The notes: generated by a model from the sequence alone, not told the origin. Positions 23,713 through 32,842 are shown, numbered from the stretch's first letter. The stretch is 64,000 nt of DNA from Dactylosporangium sp040689395 (GCF_040689395.1 NZ_JBFAZX010000017.1:62001-126000), one strand, 5' to 3'. A program made the numbers and translations.

Positions 23713-23913
23713 ATGGCGTGGACGTGGCAGTTCGAAGACGCTGAGAGCAGGCCCGTCGATGGCCCGAACGAGGCGTTTTCCAGCCAGTCCGACGCGGAGT
23801 CGTGGCTCGGCCAGAGCTGGCGGGAGCTGGTGGCCAATGGCGCGGCGACGGCGATCCTCACCGAGGATGACCGCACGGAGTACAAGATGAGTCTGTTGCC
23901 GGCTGGGGGCTGA
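23713..23913 (+). CDS. Small acidic protein of unknown function
   Basis: 66 aa starting at ATG with AGGAG 7 bases upstream. Sequence landmarks are MAWTWQFED, DAESWLGQSWRELVANG and a C-terminal beta-like segment TAILTEDDRTEYKMSLLP. There are no cysteines, membrane helices or signal peptide. Its stop is one base before the GTG of the site-2 protease gene, so the two are probably co-translated. I do not recognise the family; the composition and clear ribosome site argue that it is a real gene. Confidence 0.8.
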   Translation: MAWTWQFEDAESRPVDGPNEAFSSQSDAESWLGQSWRELVANGAATAILTEDDRTEYKMSLLPAGG

Positions 23914-23914
23914 G

Positions 23915-24706
23915 GTGGCCTACGGCCGATACGGCAGCCGGGTCGGCCGGCTGCCCAAGGAGGCGTTCCGCCCCAGCGCGCTGTTCCTCGGGCTGGTCGC
24001 GCTGCTCGTCGTCAGCGGCTGGATGGCGTGGTCCGGATTCGGCAACGACAAGATCAACGTGTTTCTGTTCGTGGCCGCGGGCTGGACCATCTCGCTGTGC
24101 CTGCATGAGTATTCGCACGCGCTGGTCGCCTTCAAGGGCGGCGACGACGACGTCGCGCACCGCGGCTACCTGACGCTCAACCCGCTCAAGTACACCCACC
24201 CGCTGCTGTCGATCGTGCTTCCGCTGGTCTTCGTCCTCATCGGCGGCATCGGCCTGCCGGGCGGCGCGGTCTGGGTCAACCACGGCGCGATCCGCAGCCG
24301 ACTGGTCGACAGCCTGATCAGCTTCGCCGGGCCGGCGACCAACCTCGTGCTGGCGATCGTCCTGGTGCTGCCCTTCTCGATGGGCCTCGACGGCGCCGGC
24401 CAGCCCGCGTTCTGGGCCGGGCTGGCGTTCTTGGCCTTCCTACAGATCACCGCCAGCGTCCTCAACTTCGTGCCGATGCCCGGCGTCGACGGCGGCAACC
24501 TGCTCTACCCCTGGCTCTCCCCGCAGTGGCGGCGTGGCTTCAGCCACATGGCGCCCTACGGCATGCTGATCCTCATCGCGCTGCTGTGGTCGCCGAAGAT
24601 CAACGCCTGGTTCTTCAGCGTCGTGTTCTGGATCGGCGACCTGATAGGACTGCCGTCCTACCAGGTCGCCGTCGGCTACGACCTGTTCAAGTTCTGGTCG
24701 TTCTGA
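23915..24706 (+). CDS. Site-2 protease family (M50) membrane metalloprotease
   Basis: 263 aa with about six hydrophobic segments. The zinc-binding HExxH is in LCLHEYSHALVAF within a membrane helix, and the third ligand is in NFVPMPGVDGG (NxxPxxxxDG motif) near residue 190. These are the two hallmarks of intramembrane site-2 proteases, which cut membrane-anchored regulators such as anti-sigma factors. No PDZ or CBS domain is present, so this is a minimal form; the substrate is unknown. It follows the 66-aa gene directly and is convergent with the aldo/keto reductase, 7 bp apart. Confidence 0.92.
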   Translation: MAYGRYGSRVGRLPKEAFRPSALFLGLVALLVVSGWMAWSGFGNDKINVFLFVAAGWTISLCLHEYSHALVAFKGGDDDVAHRGYLTLNPLKYTHPLLSIVLPLVFVLIGGIGLPGGAVWVNHGAIRSRLVDSLISFAGPATNLVLAIVLVLPFSMGLDGAGQPAFWAGLAFLAFLQITASVLNFVPMPGVDGGNLLYPWLSPQWRRGFSHMAPYGMLILIALLWSPKINAWFFSVVFWIGDLIGLPSYQVAVGYDLFKFWSF

Positions 24707-24713
24707 GCGGGCC

Positions 24714-25712
24714 TTACGGGCGCTCGGCGGGGCTCTGCGTGAGCGCGGGGTCCCGCTGGATGACCGGCTCGAGTGCCTCGTCGATGCGCTTCAGCAGCTC
24801 CGCGTCGAGCTTCACCCCGGACGCCTTGACGTTGTCCTCGAGCTGCTCGGGCCGGGTGGCGCCGACGATCGCCGACGAGACGTTGGGGTTCTGCAGCACC
24901 CAGGCCACGCCGAGCTGCGCCATCGTGAGGCCGGCCTGATCGGCCAGCGGACGCAGCCGTTGCACCGCCTCCAGCACATCGTCCTGCAGCAGCCGGGCGA
25001 TGAAGCCGGCCCCCGACTTCTCGTCCGTCGCCCGGGAGCCCGCCGGCGGCGGCTGGCCCGGCTTGTACTTGCCGGTGAGCACGCCCTGGGCCAGCGGCGA
25101 CCACACGATCTGGCCGAGGCCGAGTTCCTCGGAGGCCGGGACGACCTCGGCCTCGATGACCCGGTAGAGCGCCGAGTACTGCGGCTGGTTGGACACCAGC
25201 TGGATCTTGAGCTCCTTCGCCAGTGCCGCCGCGGCCCGGATCTCCTCGGCCCGCCACTCCGACACGCCGATGTAGTGCGCCTTGCCGGCCCGTACCACGT
25301 CGGCGAACGCCTCCATGGTCTCCTCGAGCGGCGTGTGGTGGTCATACCGGTGTGCCTGGTACAGGTCGACGTGGTCGGTCTGCAGGCGGCGCAGCGAGCC
25401 GTCGATCGACTTCATGATGTGCTTGCGTGACAGCCCGCTGTCGTTGCGCCCCGGGCCGGTGCGCCAGTAGACCTTCGTGAAGATCTCCAGGCCGTCGCGG
25501 TTCTGGCCCTTCAGCGCGTCGCCGAGCACCACCTCCGCCCGCGTGCCCGCGTAGACGTCGGCGGTGTCAAAGGTGGTGATACCGAGGTCGAGGGCGGCGT
25601 GCACACAAGCGGTGGCCTGCTCCGCCTCGACCTGCGAGCCGTGGGTGATCCAGTTGCCGTACGAGATCTCGCTGACGAGCAAGCCGGAACGGCCGAGGTG
25701 ACGAAACTCCAT
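24714..25712 (-). CDS. Aldo/keto reductase (AKR6/Kv-beta-like)
   Basis: 332 aa NADPH-dependent TIM-barrel oxidoreductase. The catalytic tetrad is visible: Asp and Tyr in TFDTADVYAG, Lys in EIFTKVYW, and His in DLYQAHRYD. The C-terminal cofactor-binding segment SSAIVGATRPEQLEDN is present. The N-terminal MEFRHLGRSGLLVSEISYG resembles the potassium-channel beta-subunit/YghZ group. It reduces aldehydes or ketones; the natural substrate is unknown. TAGGGT lies 6 nt before the ATG, so the transcript is probably leaderless. Downstream of the WG-repeat gene with a 25-bp gap but with its own promoter. Confidence 0.93.
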   Translation of the reverse strand: MEFRHLGRSGLLVSEISYGNWITHGSQVEAEQATACVHAALDLGITTFDTADVYAGTRAEVVLGDALKGQNRDGLEIFTKVYWRTGPGRNDSGLSRKHIMKSIDGSLRRLQTDHVDLYQAHRYDHHTPLEETMEAFADVVRAGKAHYIGVSEWRAEEIRAAAALAKELKIQLVSNQPQYSALYRVIEAEVVPASEELGLGQIVWSPLAQGVLTGKYKPGQPPPAGSRATDEKSGAGFIARLLQDDVLEAVQRLRPLADQAGLTMAQLGVAWVLQNPNVSSAIVGATRPEQLEDNVKASGVKLDAELLKRIDEALEPVIQRDPALTQSPAERP

Positions 25713-25718
25713 GCTGCG

Positions 25719-25724
25719 ACCCTA
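25719..25724 (-). promoter_or_regulatory. -10 element TAGGGT before the aldo/keto reductase
   Basis: TAnnnT on the minus strand with 6 nt to the ATG at 25712. Confidence 0.6.
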
Positions 25725-25737
25725 TGTCGCGAGCGGG

Positions 25738-28017
25738 TCACATCACCGGGCGGGTGTCGGCGAGCAGCCGGTCGATCTCGTCGGTGACGCCGGTACGGCT
25801 GGAGAATGACGTCTGGATGATCGTCCGCCCGCGCCGGTCGAGCGCGCCCCAGCGCTGCGCGTCGTCGACGATCAGGAACGCCACCGGGTGGATCATGATC
25901 GTGTGGTGCACGGGCGGCACCAGCACCCGCCCGGAGCGGTCCACGACCCCCTTGCGCCCGTCCAGCGACACGACGGCGAGGCCCTCGTCGCTGAACCCGT
26001 CGATGTAGCGCCCGTCCAGCAGCGCGGTGGCGAAGCCGTCGTACTGGAACTGCACCACGACCCGGCCGACCCCGTCGACCGCGCCCCAGTGCGGCCCGCG
26101 GCGCACCGCGGCGACGCCCCGGCGAAACGGCCGGACGTCGTCGTAGCCGGTCGAGATCAGCACGGTGTTGTTCTTGTCGATCGCGATCCAGCGGGTGGTG
26201 CCGTCGCGCGACACCCAGGCGACGCCGTCGGAGAAGCTGCCCACGCCGGCATACCCGGCGGCCGGCTCGATGAGCACCCGCCCGGTGTCGTCGATGAGCT
26301 CCCAGTTCTGCGCGCCCTGCCGGTGCACCCAGGCGACGCCGTCGCGAAACGGCTGGACGTCGAGATACCCGGGCCCGATGACGAAGTTGCCGTCGGACTC
26401 GATGTAGCCCCAGCGCTGGGTCTGCTCGTTCAACGCGGGGGCGGGAGGCTTGCGGATCTGCAGGATCTCCTCGCGGGTGCGGGGGTAGGGCCCCCATCCC
26501 TTCTCGGCGACCCGCCGGAACACCGCGTCGAGCGCCAGCTCGGTCTGCGCGATGAGCTCCGGGTCCTCCTCCTTGCGCAGGTCCAGCGCCCGCTCGAAGT
26601 GGTTGCACGCCTCCATGTAGCGGCCCTGGTCATACGCGCACTTGCCCGCGTGCTGGTGCATGGTGGCCCGCAGCCGATCCGGCAGCTCGGAGGAGTTGGC
26701 CAGCGTGAACAGCCGGTCGGCCTCCTCGAACTCCTCCCGCCACTGCAGCACGTGCGCGAGCCGGGCCTGCGCGATCGCGATGCGCCGCAGCTCGCCGGTC
26801 GCCTCGGCGTGGGCCAGGGCGAGCTTGCCGTCGGCGAACGCCTTCGGCAGGTCGCCGAGGATGCGCGACACGACCCCCCGCAGGCTCAGCAGCCGGGCCC
26901 GGGTCGGGTTGTCCGCGACGCCGTTGAGCTTGGCGGTCAGCTGGTCGCGGATCTCGGTGAGCTCGGTGACCTCGTCGCCCTCGATCTGCTCGCGCAGCGT
27001 GTCGGGGTCGAAGCGCCACACGTACGACGCCAGCACCTGCTCGGGGTCGGGCCCCGGCGCATGGGCGGGCTCGGCCCGGGGCCCCGGCGGCGAGGTGGGC
27101 GCGATGGCGGCGAGCTCCGGCGGGAACCCCTCGGCCCCCGGGCGCACGATCGGCAGGTAGCCGGTCGCCTGCAGCCCGTCGACGCCCGCTCCGGTCAGCG
27201 TCGCCGACTGGTAGGACCCCATCGCGGTGCCCGACGCCACGGCGGGCGGGGGCGCCTCGGCGACCTCGACGAACTCGACGCGGATCCCGGAGGGCGGCGA
27301 CCCGGCGGGCGCGGCGCTCACAGGCACCGAGCTGACTGGAGCGGCGCTCACGGGCACTGAGCTGACGGGCACGGAACTGACGGGAGCGCCACTCACCGGG
27401 GCGTTGCCATGATCACCCATGGGGCCGCTGCTGACGGGCGCGCTGCTCACAGGCGCGGAGCTGACGGGCGCGTCGCGGGGCGCACCGTAGACGCCGCTGC
27501 CACCGACGCCGGCCCGGCCGGACGAGCGGTCCGGGGCGCCGGGTTGCGAGTTGTGGGGATGACCGGGCGAGCCGCGGCGCACCCGCGGGACCTCATCGGT
27601 CGGCTCGTCGAGCGCGCGGCTGCGCGGGCGCCCATAGGCGTTGCCCTGCGGCGGCCGCCCGGGTCCGCCCTGCTCGGGCCCGCGAGGGTCGCCGTAGCCG
27701 CGAGGGTCGCGTGGATCGCGGTAGCCGCGGGGGTCGCGCGGATCGGCGTAGCCCCGCGGATCGCCGTAGCCCCTCTGGTCGCTGTAGCCCCTCTGGTCAC
27801 CGGGCCCGCGCTGCTCGCTTCGGCCTCGGTGGTCACCCTGGACCCAATGGTCGCCGCGGCCACGGTCGCCATGGTCGCGCTGGTCAGGGCGGGGATATCC
27901 GTGCCGGTCGGCATCGTCGCGTCGCTGTTCTGGTACCCGTCCCCACGACACGGTAGGCGCGGCCGCCCAGGGGGGCGCGGCGGTTCCCGGCTCTTCTCCC
28001 GGGTACTCGTCGCTCAC
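25738..28017 (-). CDS. WG-repeat protein with long low-complexity N-terminus
   Basis: 759 aa from GTG 28017, chosen for its GAGGAG ribosome site; ATG 28053 is the alternative. Residues about 1-240 are disordered: DPRGY-type repeats, then PVSSx pentapeptides. The middle (about 320-500) is alpha-helical and TPR-like: ATGELRRIAIAQARLAHVLQ, QHAGKCAYDQGRYMEACNHF. The C-terminal 260 residues contain at least five WG repeats (RWGYIESDGNFVIGPGYLDV, NWELIDDTGRVLIEP, RWIAIDKNNTVLI, HWGAVDGVGRVVV, RWGALDRRGRTII), a beta-propeller-like binding module. There is no signal peptide or membrane helix. It is probably a cytoplasmic scaffold or binding protein; the function is unknown. Confidence 0.85.
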   Translation of the reverse strand: MSDEYPGEEPGTAAPPWAAAPTVSWGRVPEQRRDDADRHGYPRPDQRDHGDRGRGDHWVQGDHRGRSEQRGPGDQRGYSDQRGYGDPRGYADPRDPRGYRDPRDPRGYGDPRGPEQGGPGRPPQGNAYGRPRSRALDEPTDEVPRVRRGSPGHPHNSQPGAPDRSSGRAGVGGSGVYGAPRDAPVSSAPVSSAPVSSGPMGDHGNAPVSGAPVSSVPVSSVPVSAAPVSSVPVSAAPAGSPPSGIRVEFVEVAEAPPPAVASGTAMGSYQSATLTGAGVDGLQATGYLPIVRPGAEGFPPELAAIAPTSPPGPRAEPAHAPGPDPEQVLASYVWRFDPDTLREQIEGDEVTELTEIRDQLTAKLNGVADNPTRARLLSLRGVVSRILGDLPKAFADGKLALAHAEATGELRRIAIAQARLAHVLQWREEFEEADRLFTLANSSELPDRLRATMHQHAGKCAYDQGRYMEACNHFERALDLRKEEDPELIAQTELALDAVFRRVAEKGWGPYPRTREEILQIRKPPAPALNEQTQRWGYIESDGNFVIGPGYLDVQPFRDGVAWVHRQGAQNWELIDDTGRVLIEPAAGYAGVGSFSDGVAWVSRDGTTRWIAIDKNNTVLISTGYDDVRPFRRGVAAVRRGPHWGAVDGVGRVVVQFQYDGFATALLDGRYIDGFSDEGLAVVSLDGRKGVVDRSGRVLVPPVHHTIMIHPVAFLIVDDAQRWGALDRRGRTIIQTSFSSRTGVTDEIDRLLADTRPVM
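27304..27471 (-). repeat. 15-bp (PVSSx) repeat block in the WG-repeat gene
   Basis: About ten imperfect 15-bp units encode PVSSA, PVSSV and PVSAA pentapeptides, interrupted once by GPMGDHGNA. The length keeps the frame, as in coding minisatellites. Confidence 0.8.
27673..27804 (-). repeat. DPRGY-type repeat block in the WG-repeat gene
   Basis: Imperfect units encode variations of GYxDPRDPR and GYSDQR over about 44 residues, rich in Gly, Tyr, Arg and Asp. Such tracts are usually disordered and can phase-separate; that role is only an inference here. Confidence 0.75.
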
Positions 28018-28197
28018 AGCTTCGCTCTCCTCGCCACACTCGGGCACCCTCATGTACCGGCGCCCGCCACGCGCCTACCCGGTGAAATCGTGGTCCGGTC
28101 GCGAAGGGAGATTACGGCTTGACGCCCGCCACCGCCACCGCCACCACCGAAACGTGTCCGGGGACTGGCGGGACCCGTCGCGCGGCGGCGGGGTGGA

Positions 28198-28818
28198 TCA
28201 AATGGCCTGACCGGCTTTGACCTGCGGCTTCGGGTTTCGGATGAAGCGGAACGAGATCGAGCGCATGATCGCGTAAAGATACAGCGAGCCCATCCGATCC
28301 TTGGCGTCCGGGAACCGCTGCTTGACCAGCTTCTTCACGGTCCGCGAGATCATGATCCCGTCGACGACTGTCGCCAGGAGCATGACGAAGAACAATGCGT
28401 TCGCGGCCAGGTAGATGCTCGGGTCGAGGGTGCGGTTGAAACCGACGATCATGACCAGGAATGTGGTGCCGAAGAACCAGGTGCCGATCGTCCGGCGTGA
28501 GTCGACGATATCGCGGACCAGCTTGCGGACCGGGCCCCTGTCACGGGCCAGCAGGAAGCGCTCGTCGCCGTTGGCCATCCCCTCGCGGGCCTCGATGCGC
28601 TCCTGGCGCTGTTTATCGCGCAGGCGCTTGGCGGCCTCCCGGCGGTTGGCCGCGGGCGGCTCAGCGACCCGGCGTCCCGCTACGACCCGCTTCGGGGTCT
28701 TCACGCCAAGCTCGCGCTTGCTCTGGGTGTGGCCCTTCTGCGTCAGCTCCGGCTCGGGCTCGGAGACGGCGACCGAGGCGGCGGGCTCTTCTGACTTACG
28801 GCGAAACAGCGACGGCAC
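28198..28818 (-). CDS. DUF3043 domain membrane protein
   Basis: 206 aa. A charged N-terminal region (about 1-95, including RREAAKRLRDKQRQERIEAR) precedes two membrane helices near 112-128 (GTWFFGTTFLVMIVGF) and 135-155 (IYLAANALFFVMLLATVVDG), with a basic C-terminal tail. This layout and the GPVRKLVRDIVDSRRTIG segment match the DUF3043 family, restricted to actinobacteria and of unknown function. GTG start with TAACCT 7 nt upstream. The 180-bp region between it and the WG gene holds only a CCGCCA-rich run. Confidence 0.88.
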   Translation of the reverse strand: MPSLFRRKSEEPAASVAVSEPEPELTQKGHTQSKRELGVKTPKRVVAGRRVAEPPAANRREAAKRLRDKQRQERIEAREGMANGDERFLLARDRGPVRKLVRDIVDSRRTIGTWFFGTTFLVMIVGFNRTLDPSIYLAANALFFVMLLATVVDGIMISRTVKKLVKQRFPDAKDRMGSLYLYAIMRSISFRFIRNPKPQVKAGQAI

Positions 28819-28825
28819 GCCACGA

Positions 28826-28831
28826 AGGTTA
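28826..28831 (-). promoter_or_regulatory. -10 element TAACCT before the DUF3043 gene
   Basis: TAnnnT on the minus strand with 7 nt to the GTG at 28818. Confidence 0.55.
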
Positions 28832-28891
28832 GCCGACGCTGCGCCGGATCAGCAGCGTCGGCCACCTCTCAGCCGATTTCTCCCAACTCCG

Positions 28892-28924
28892 CCCGGGTTG
28901 ACCCGGGTCTGACGTTGACCCGGG
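28892..28924. repeat. CCCGGG triplet cluster between murA and the DUF3043 gene
   Basis: Self-complementary CCCGGG occurs at 28892-28897, 28902-28907 and 28919-28924, with GTTGACCCGGG repeated directly at 28897 and 28914. Alternate hairpins are possible. It may end murA transcription or bind a protein; nothing distinguishes these options. Confidence 0.45.
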
Positions 28925-28935
28925 CCTAACTCGGC

Positions 28936-30279
28936 CTAACCCAGCTCGACGTGTGCGCCCAGGGCGTTGAGCTTGGCCTCGAAGTCCTCGTAGCCGCGCT
29001 GGATGAGCTTCACGCCATACACCCGCGACGTGCCCTCGGCCGCGAGCGCCGCGATCAGGTGGCTGAACCCGGCCCGTAGGTCGGGAATGACCAGGTCGGC
29101 CGCGTGCAGCTTCGACGGGCCGGCGATCACCGCGGAGTGCATGAAGTTGCGCCGGCCGAAGCGGCAGGGGGTGCCACCCAGGCACTCGCGGTAGGTCTGG
29201 ATGGTCGCGCCCATCTGGTTGAGCGCCGCGGTGTAGCCCAGCCGCCGCTCGTACACCGTCTCGTGCACGATCGACAGCCCGCGGGCCTGGGTGAGCGCGA
29301 CGACCATCGGCTGCTGCCAGTCGGTCATGAAGCCCGGGTGGACGTCGGTCTCCATGGCCACGGCCTTGAGCTCGCCGCCCGGGTGCCAGAAGCGGATGCC
29401 GCCCTTGCCCGGCGCGTCGTCGATCTCGAAGGCGCCACCGACCGACGTGAACAGGTTGAGGAAGGTCATCATGTCGGCCTGGCGAGCGCCACGGACGAAC
29501 ACGTCGCCGCGAGTGGCCAGCGCGGCCGCGCCCCAGCTCGCCGCCTCGATGCGGTCCGGGATCGGCCGGTGGCTGTAGCCGGTCAGGCGGGGAACGCCCT
29601 GGATCTCGATGACGCGGTCGGTGTGGACCTTGATGATCGCGCCCATCTTCTGCAGCACGCAGATGAGGTCGATGATCTCCGGCTCGACGGCGGCGTTGCG
29701 CAACTCGGTGACGCCCTCGGCACGCACCGCGGTGAGCAGGATCTGCTCGGTCGCGCCCACCGACGGATACGGCAGCTCCAGCTTGGCACCCTTGAGTCCG
29801 TCGGGCGCGGTGATGTCCATGCCCTTCTCGGACTTGTCGACCACCGCGCCGAACTCGCGCAGCGCCTGGATGTGGAAGTCGATCGGCCGGCCACCGATGT
29901 TGCAGCCGCCCAGATCCGGAATGAACGCGTGGCCCAGCCGGTGCAGCAGCGGCCCGCAGAACAGGATCGGGATGCGGCTCGAGCCGGCGTGGACGTTGAT
30001 CTCGTCGACGTTGGCCGACTCGACGTTGGACGGATCGAAGACGAGCTCTCCGTCGAGCTCGCCCCGCGTGACCTTCACGCCGTGCAGCTCGAGCAGGCCG
30101 GTGACCACCTCGACGTCGCGGATCGCGGGAACGTCGTACAGCCGGCTCGGAGTCTCACCGAGCACGGCGGCGACCATCGCCTTGGAGACGAGGTTCTTGG
30201 CACCGCGCACACGGAGCTCGCCGTTGAGCGGCGTGCCGCCGTGCACAGTGAGGACGTCACCGGCGTCGTAGTTGGTCAC
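28936..30279 (-). CDS. murA: UDP-N-acetylglucosamine 1-carboxyvinyltransferase
   Basis: 447 aa. It transfers enolpyruvate from PEP to UDP-GlcNAc, the first committed step of peptidoglycan synthesis. The PEP-binding lysine is in VRGAKNLVSKAMVAA, the catalytic cysteine loop reads DLGGCNIGGRPIDFH (Cys rather than the Asp of fosfomycin-insensitive mycobacterial enzymes), and the C-terminal arginine is in PDLRAGFSHLIAAL. The cysteine predicts fosfomycin sensitivity at the target level. The GTG at 30279 follows AGGAGGGG at ideal distance; the frame upstream of it is non-coding. Confidence 0.96.
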   Translation of the reverse strand: MTNYDAGDVLTVHGGTPLNGELRVRGAKNLVSKAMVAAVLGETPSRLYDVPAIRDVEVVTGLLELHGVKVTRGELDGELVFDPSNVESANVDEINVHAGSSRIPILFCGPLLHRLGHAFIPDLGGCNIGGRPIDFHIQALREFGAVVDKSEKGMDITAPDGLKGAKLELPYPSVGATEQILLTAVRAEGVTELRNAAVEPEIIDLICVLQKMGAIIKVHTDRVIEIQGVPRLTGYSHRPIPDRIEAASWGAAALATRGDVFVRGARQADMMTFLNLFTSVGGAFEIDDAPGKGGIRFWHPGGELKAVAMETDVHPGFMTDWQQPMVVALTQARGLSIVHETVYERRLGYTAALNQMGATIQTYRECLGGTPCRFGRRNFMHSAVIAGPSKLHAADLVIPDLRAGFSHLIAALAAEGTSRVYGVKLIQRGYEDFEAKLNALGAHVELG

Positions 30280-30455
30280 GAAACCCCTCCTGCAGGCAGG
30301 AACGAAGAAGCAAGACGCTGACAGAGCGTGACCGAGGCGCGAAAGTCGCGCCGCGTCGCCCGCGCAGCATATCCACATCTACTGCATGCAAAAGTCGCCC
30401 GCACGTCAGGCTTGGCACGAAGACAGGACTCTGACACTGTTCACCACAGAGGGTG

Positions 30456-30482
30456 ACCGTCCCTTATGCGCTAAGGGACGGT
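30456..30482 (-). terminator. Hairpin downstream of nadA
   Basis: Arms 30456-30466 and 30472-30482, 11 of 11 paired, 5-nt loop, 12 bp after the nadA stop. Confidence 0.75.
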
Positions 30483-30494
30483 TCTCGATCTTGT

Positions 30495-31667
30495 TTACGG
30501 CAGGGCGAGCATCCGGTCGAGCGCGACGCGCGCGTAGTGCGCCGTCTGCTGATCGACGGTGATCTGGTTCGGCACCCGCCCGGCGACGAGCTCCTCGAGC
30601 GCCCAGACGAGGTGCGGCAGGTCGATGCGGTTCATCGTCGAGCAGTAGCAGACGTTGCGCTCCAGGAACATGATCTGCTTGTCCGGGTGGGCGAGCGCCA
30701 GGCGCCGGACCAGATTGAGCTCCGTGCCGATCGCCCAGGCGGATCCGGCCGGTGCGTCGTCGATCACACGGATGATGTACTCCGTGGAGCCCACGTAGTC
30801 GGCGGAGGTGACCACATCGTGCCGGCACTCCGGGTGGACCAGCACGTTGACCCCCGGCACCCGGGCGCGGACGTCCTCGACGGCGTCGAGCGTGAAGCGC
30901 CCGTGCACGGAGCAGTGGCCGCGCCAGAGAATCATCTTCGCGCCGCGCAGTTGCTCGTCGGTGAGGCCGCCACCGGGCTTGTGCGGGTCGTAGAGGACGC
31001 AGTCGGACAGCTCCATGCCCAGCTTCAGCACCGCGGTGTTGCGCCCGAGGTGCTGGTCGGGCAGGAAGAAGACCTTGGTGCCCTGCTCGAAGGACCAGCG
31101 CAGCGCGGTCTCGGCGTTGGACGAGGTGCACACGACACCGTCGTTGCGCCCGACGAAGCCCTTGATGTCGGCGGAGGAGTTCATGTACGTCACCGGCACG
31201 ACGGAGCCGGCCGCGCCCACGAGGCCCAGCTCGACGAAGCGCTCCCAGGCCTTCTCGACCTGCGAGAGCACCGCCATGTCGGCCATCGAGCAGCCGGCGG
31301 CGAGGTCGGGCAGCACGACCCGCTGCGCGTCGGAGGTGAGGATGTCGGCGCTCTCGGCCATGAAGTGCACGCCGCAGAAGACGATGTACTCGGCGTCGGG
31401 CCGGGCGGCGGCCTCGCGGGCGAGCTTGAAGGAGTCACCGGTCACGTCGGCGAACTGGATCACCTCGTCGCGCTGGTAGTGGTGACCCAGCACGAAGACG
31501 CGGTCGCCGAGGGCGGCCTTGGCGGCGCGTGCGCGCTCGACCAGGCCCGGGTCGCTCGGGGCGGGCAGGTCGCCCGGGCACTCGACGCCCGCCTCGGTGT
31601 CGGGGTCGGTGCCGCGGCCCAGCAGCAGCAGCGCGGTGGCGGTTGAGGACGGTTCAGCCCAGGTCAC
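30495..31667 (-). CDS. nadA: Quinolinate synthase
   Basis: 390 aa. It condenses iminoaspartate with dihydroxyacetone phosphate to quinolinate in de novo NAD synthesis, using an oxygen-sensitive [4Fe-4S] cluster. The three-fold repeated domain shows VLGHHYQRDEVIQFAD, FCGVHFMAESADIL (first cluster cysteine), TSSNAETALRW, LPDQHLGRN, RGHCSVHGRF and the C-terminal NVCYCSTMNRI (cysteine ligand region). nadB and nadC are not in the window. GTG start; upstream divergent glycerate kinase. Confidence 0.97.
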   Translation of the reverse strand: MTWAEPSSTATALLLLGRGTDPDTEAGVECPGDLPAPSDPGLVERARAAKAALGDRVFVLGHHYQRDEVIQFADVTGDSFKLAREAAARPDAEYIVFCGVHFMAESADILTSDAQRVVLPDLAAGCSMADMAVLSQVEKAWERFVELGLVGAAGSVVPVTYMNSSADIKGFVGRNDGVVCTSSNAETALRWSFEQGTKVFFLPDQHLGRNTAVLKLGMELSDCVLYDPHKPGGGLTDEQLRGAKMILWRGHCSVHGRFTLDAVEDVRARVPGVNVLVHPECRHDVVTSADYVGSTEYIIRVIDDAPAGSAWAIGTELNLVRRLALAHPDKQIMFLERNVCYCSTMNRIDLPHLVWALEELVAGRVPNQITVDQQTAHYARVALDRMLALP

Positions 31668-31723
31668 CGCTCGATCGTCCCATGCTGCGTCACCCCACGA
31701 AACGTGACATGCACAATGGCCGG

Positions 31724-32842
31724 ATGCGCGTGCTCGTGTGCCCGGACAAGTTCGCCGGCACGATCCCGGCGGTAGCCGCGGCCGAGGCCTTCGCCGAGGG
31801 CTGGCGCGCCGAGCGGCCGGCCGACGAACTGGTCCTGCGACCCCTGTCCGACGGCGGCACCGGCTTCGGCCAGGTGCTGGCCACGGCCCTGCCCGACGCC
31901 AAGCGCTTCACGGTGCCGACCACCGACCCGCTGGGCCGGCCCGTCGTGGGGCACGTGCTGCTCGACGGCGAGACGGCCTACATCGAGAGCGCCGAGGCGT
32001 GCGGCCTGCACCTGCTCACCCCGCAGGAACGTGATCCGAAGCACACCACGACCTTCGGCCTCGGCCCGCTGGTCCTCGCCGCGCTCGAAGCCGGGGCCCG
32101 GCAGGTGGTCGTCGGCCTCGGCGGCAGCGCCACGAACGACGGCGGTGCCGGGCTGCTCGCCGCGCTCGGTGCCGCGCCGCTGGACGGCGCGGGCTACGCC
32201 CTGCCGTACGGGGGAGTGGCCCTGTCCGCCTGCGCCTCCCTCGGCGGCGTACCGCGGCTGCGCGGGGCCACCCTGATCGCGGCAACCGACGTGGACAGCC
32301 CGCTGCTCGGCCTGCACGGCGCCAGCGCCGTCTACGGCCCGCAGAAGGGAGCGACCAGGGAGGACGTCTTTCTGCTCGACGCCGCGCTGACCCGCTTCGC
32401 GCAGGTGCTGGAGACGCTCCCGGGGGCGCCGGCCGGCCTGGCCGCCCTGCCCGGCGCGGGCGCGGCCGGCGGGCTCGGCGCCGCCGTCCTAGCCCTCGGC
32501 GGGCGCGTCGCGTCGGGCATCGGCCTGGTACTGCGGCTCACCCGGCTCGACGAGGAGCTCGACCGGGCCGGCCTGGTCGTCACCGGCGAGGGCTCCTTCG
32601 ACGAGCAGTCGCTGCGCGGGAAGGTCGTGGCGGGTGTGGCGAACGCCGCACGCGACCTCGGCCTGCCGTGCGTGGTGGTCGCCGGGCGGGTCGACGCCGG
32701 CCGCCGGGAGGCCGCCGCGATCGGTGTCACCGAGGCCCACTCGCTGGTCGAGCACTTCGGCAGCGTCGCCACGGCGCTGGCCAGGCCGGCCGACGGCCTG
32801 CGTGAACTCGGACAACGCCTCGCCCGGCAGTGGAGCCGCTAG
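31724..32842 (+). CDS. Glycerate kinase (GckA/GarK family, glycerate 2-kinase type)
   Basis: 372 aa with the family's N-terminal RVLVCPDKFAGTIPAVAAAEAFAEGW (KFxG motif, KGS in other members), PLSDGGTGFG, the glycine-rich VVGLGGSATNDGGAGLLAALG and C-terminal VTGEGSFDEQSLRGKVVAGVA. It phosphorylates D-glycerate with ATP, feeding photorespiration-like, glyoxylate or serine catabolism into glycolysis. The start is uncertain: ATG 31724 begins at the family N-terminus, but ATG 31709 is in frame and neither has a clear ribosome site. Divergent from nadA. Confidence 0.93.
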   Translation: MRVLVCPDKFAGTIPAVAAAEAFAEGWRAERPADELVLRPLSDGGTGFGQVLATALPDAKRFTVPTTDPLGRPVVGHVLLDGETAYIESAEACGLHLLTPQERDPKHTTTFGLGPLVLAALEAGARQVVVGLGGSATNDGGAGLLAALGAAPLDGAGYALPYGGVALSACASLGGVPRLRGATLIAATDVDSPLLGLHGASAVYGPQKGATREDVFLLDAALTRFAQVLETLPGAPAGLAALPGAGAAGGLGAAVLALGGRVASGIGLVLRLTRLDEELDRAGLVVTGEGSFDEQSLRGKVVAGVANAARDLGLPCVVVAGRVDAGRREAAAIGVTEAHSLVEHFGSVATALARPADGLRELGQRLARQWSR

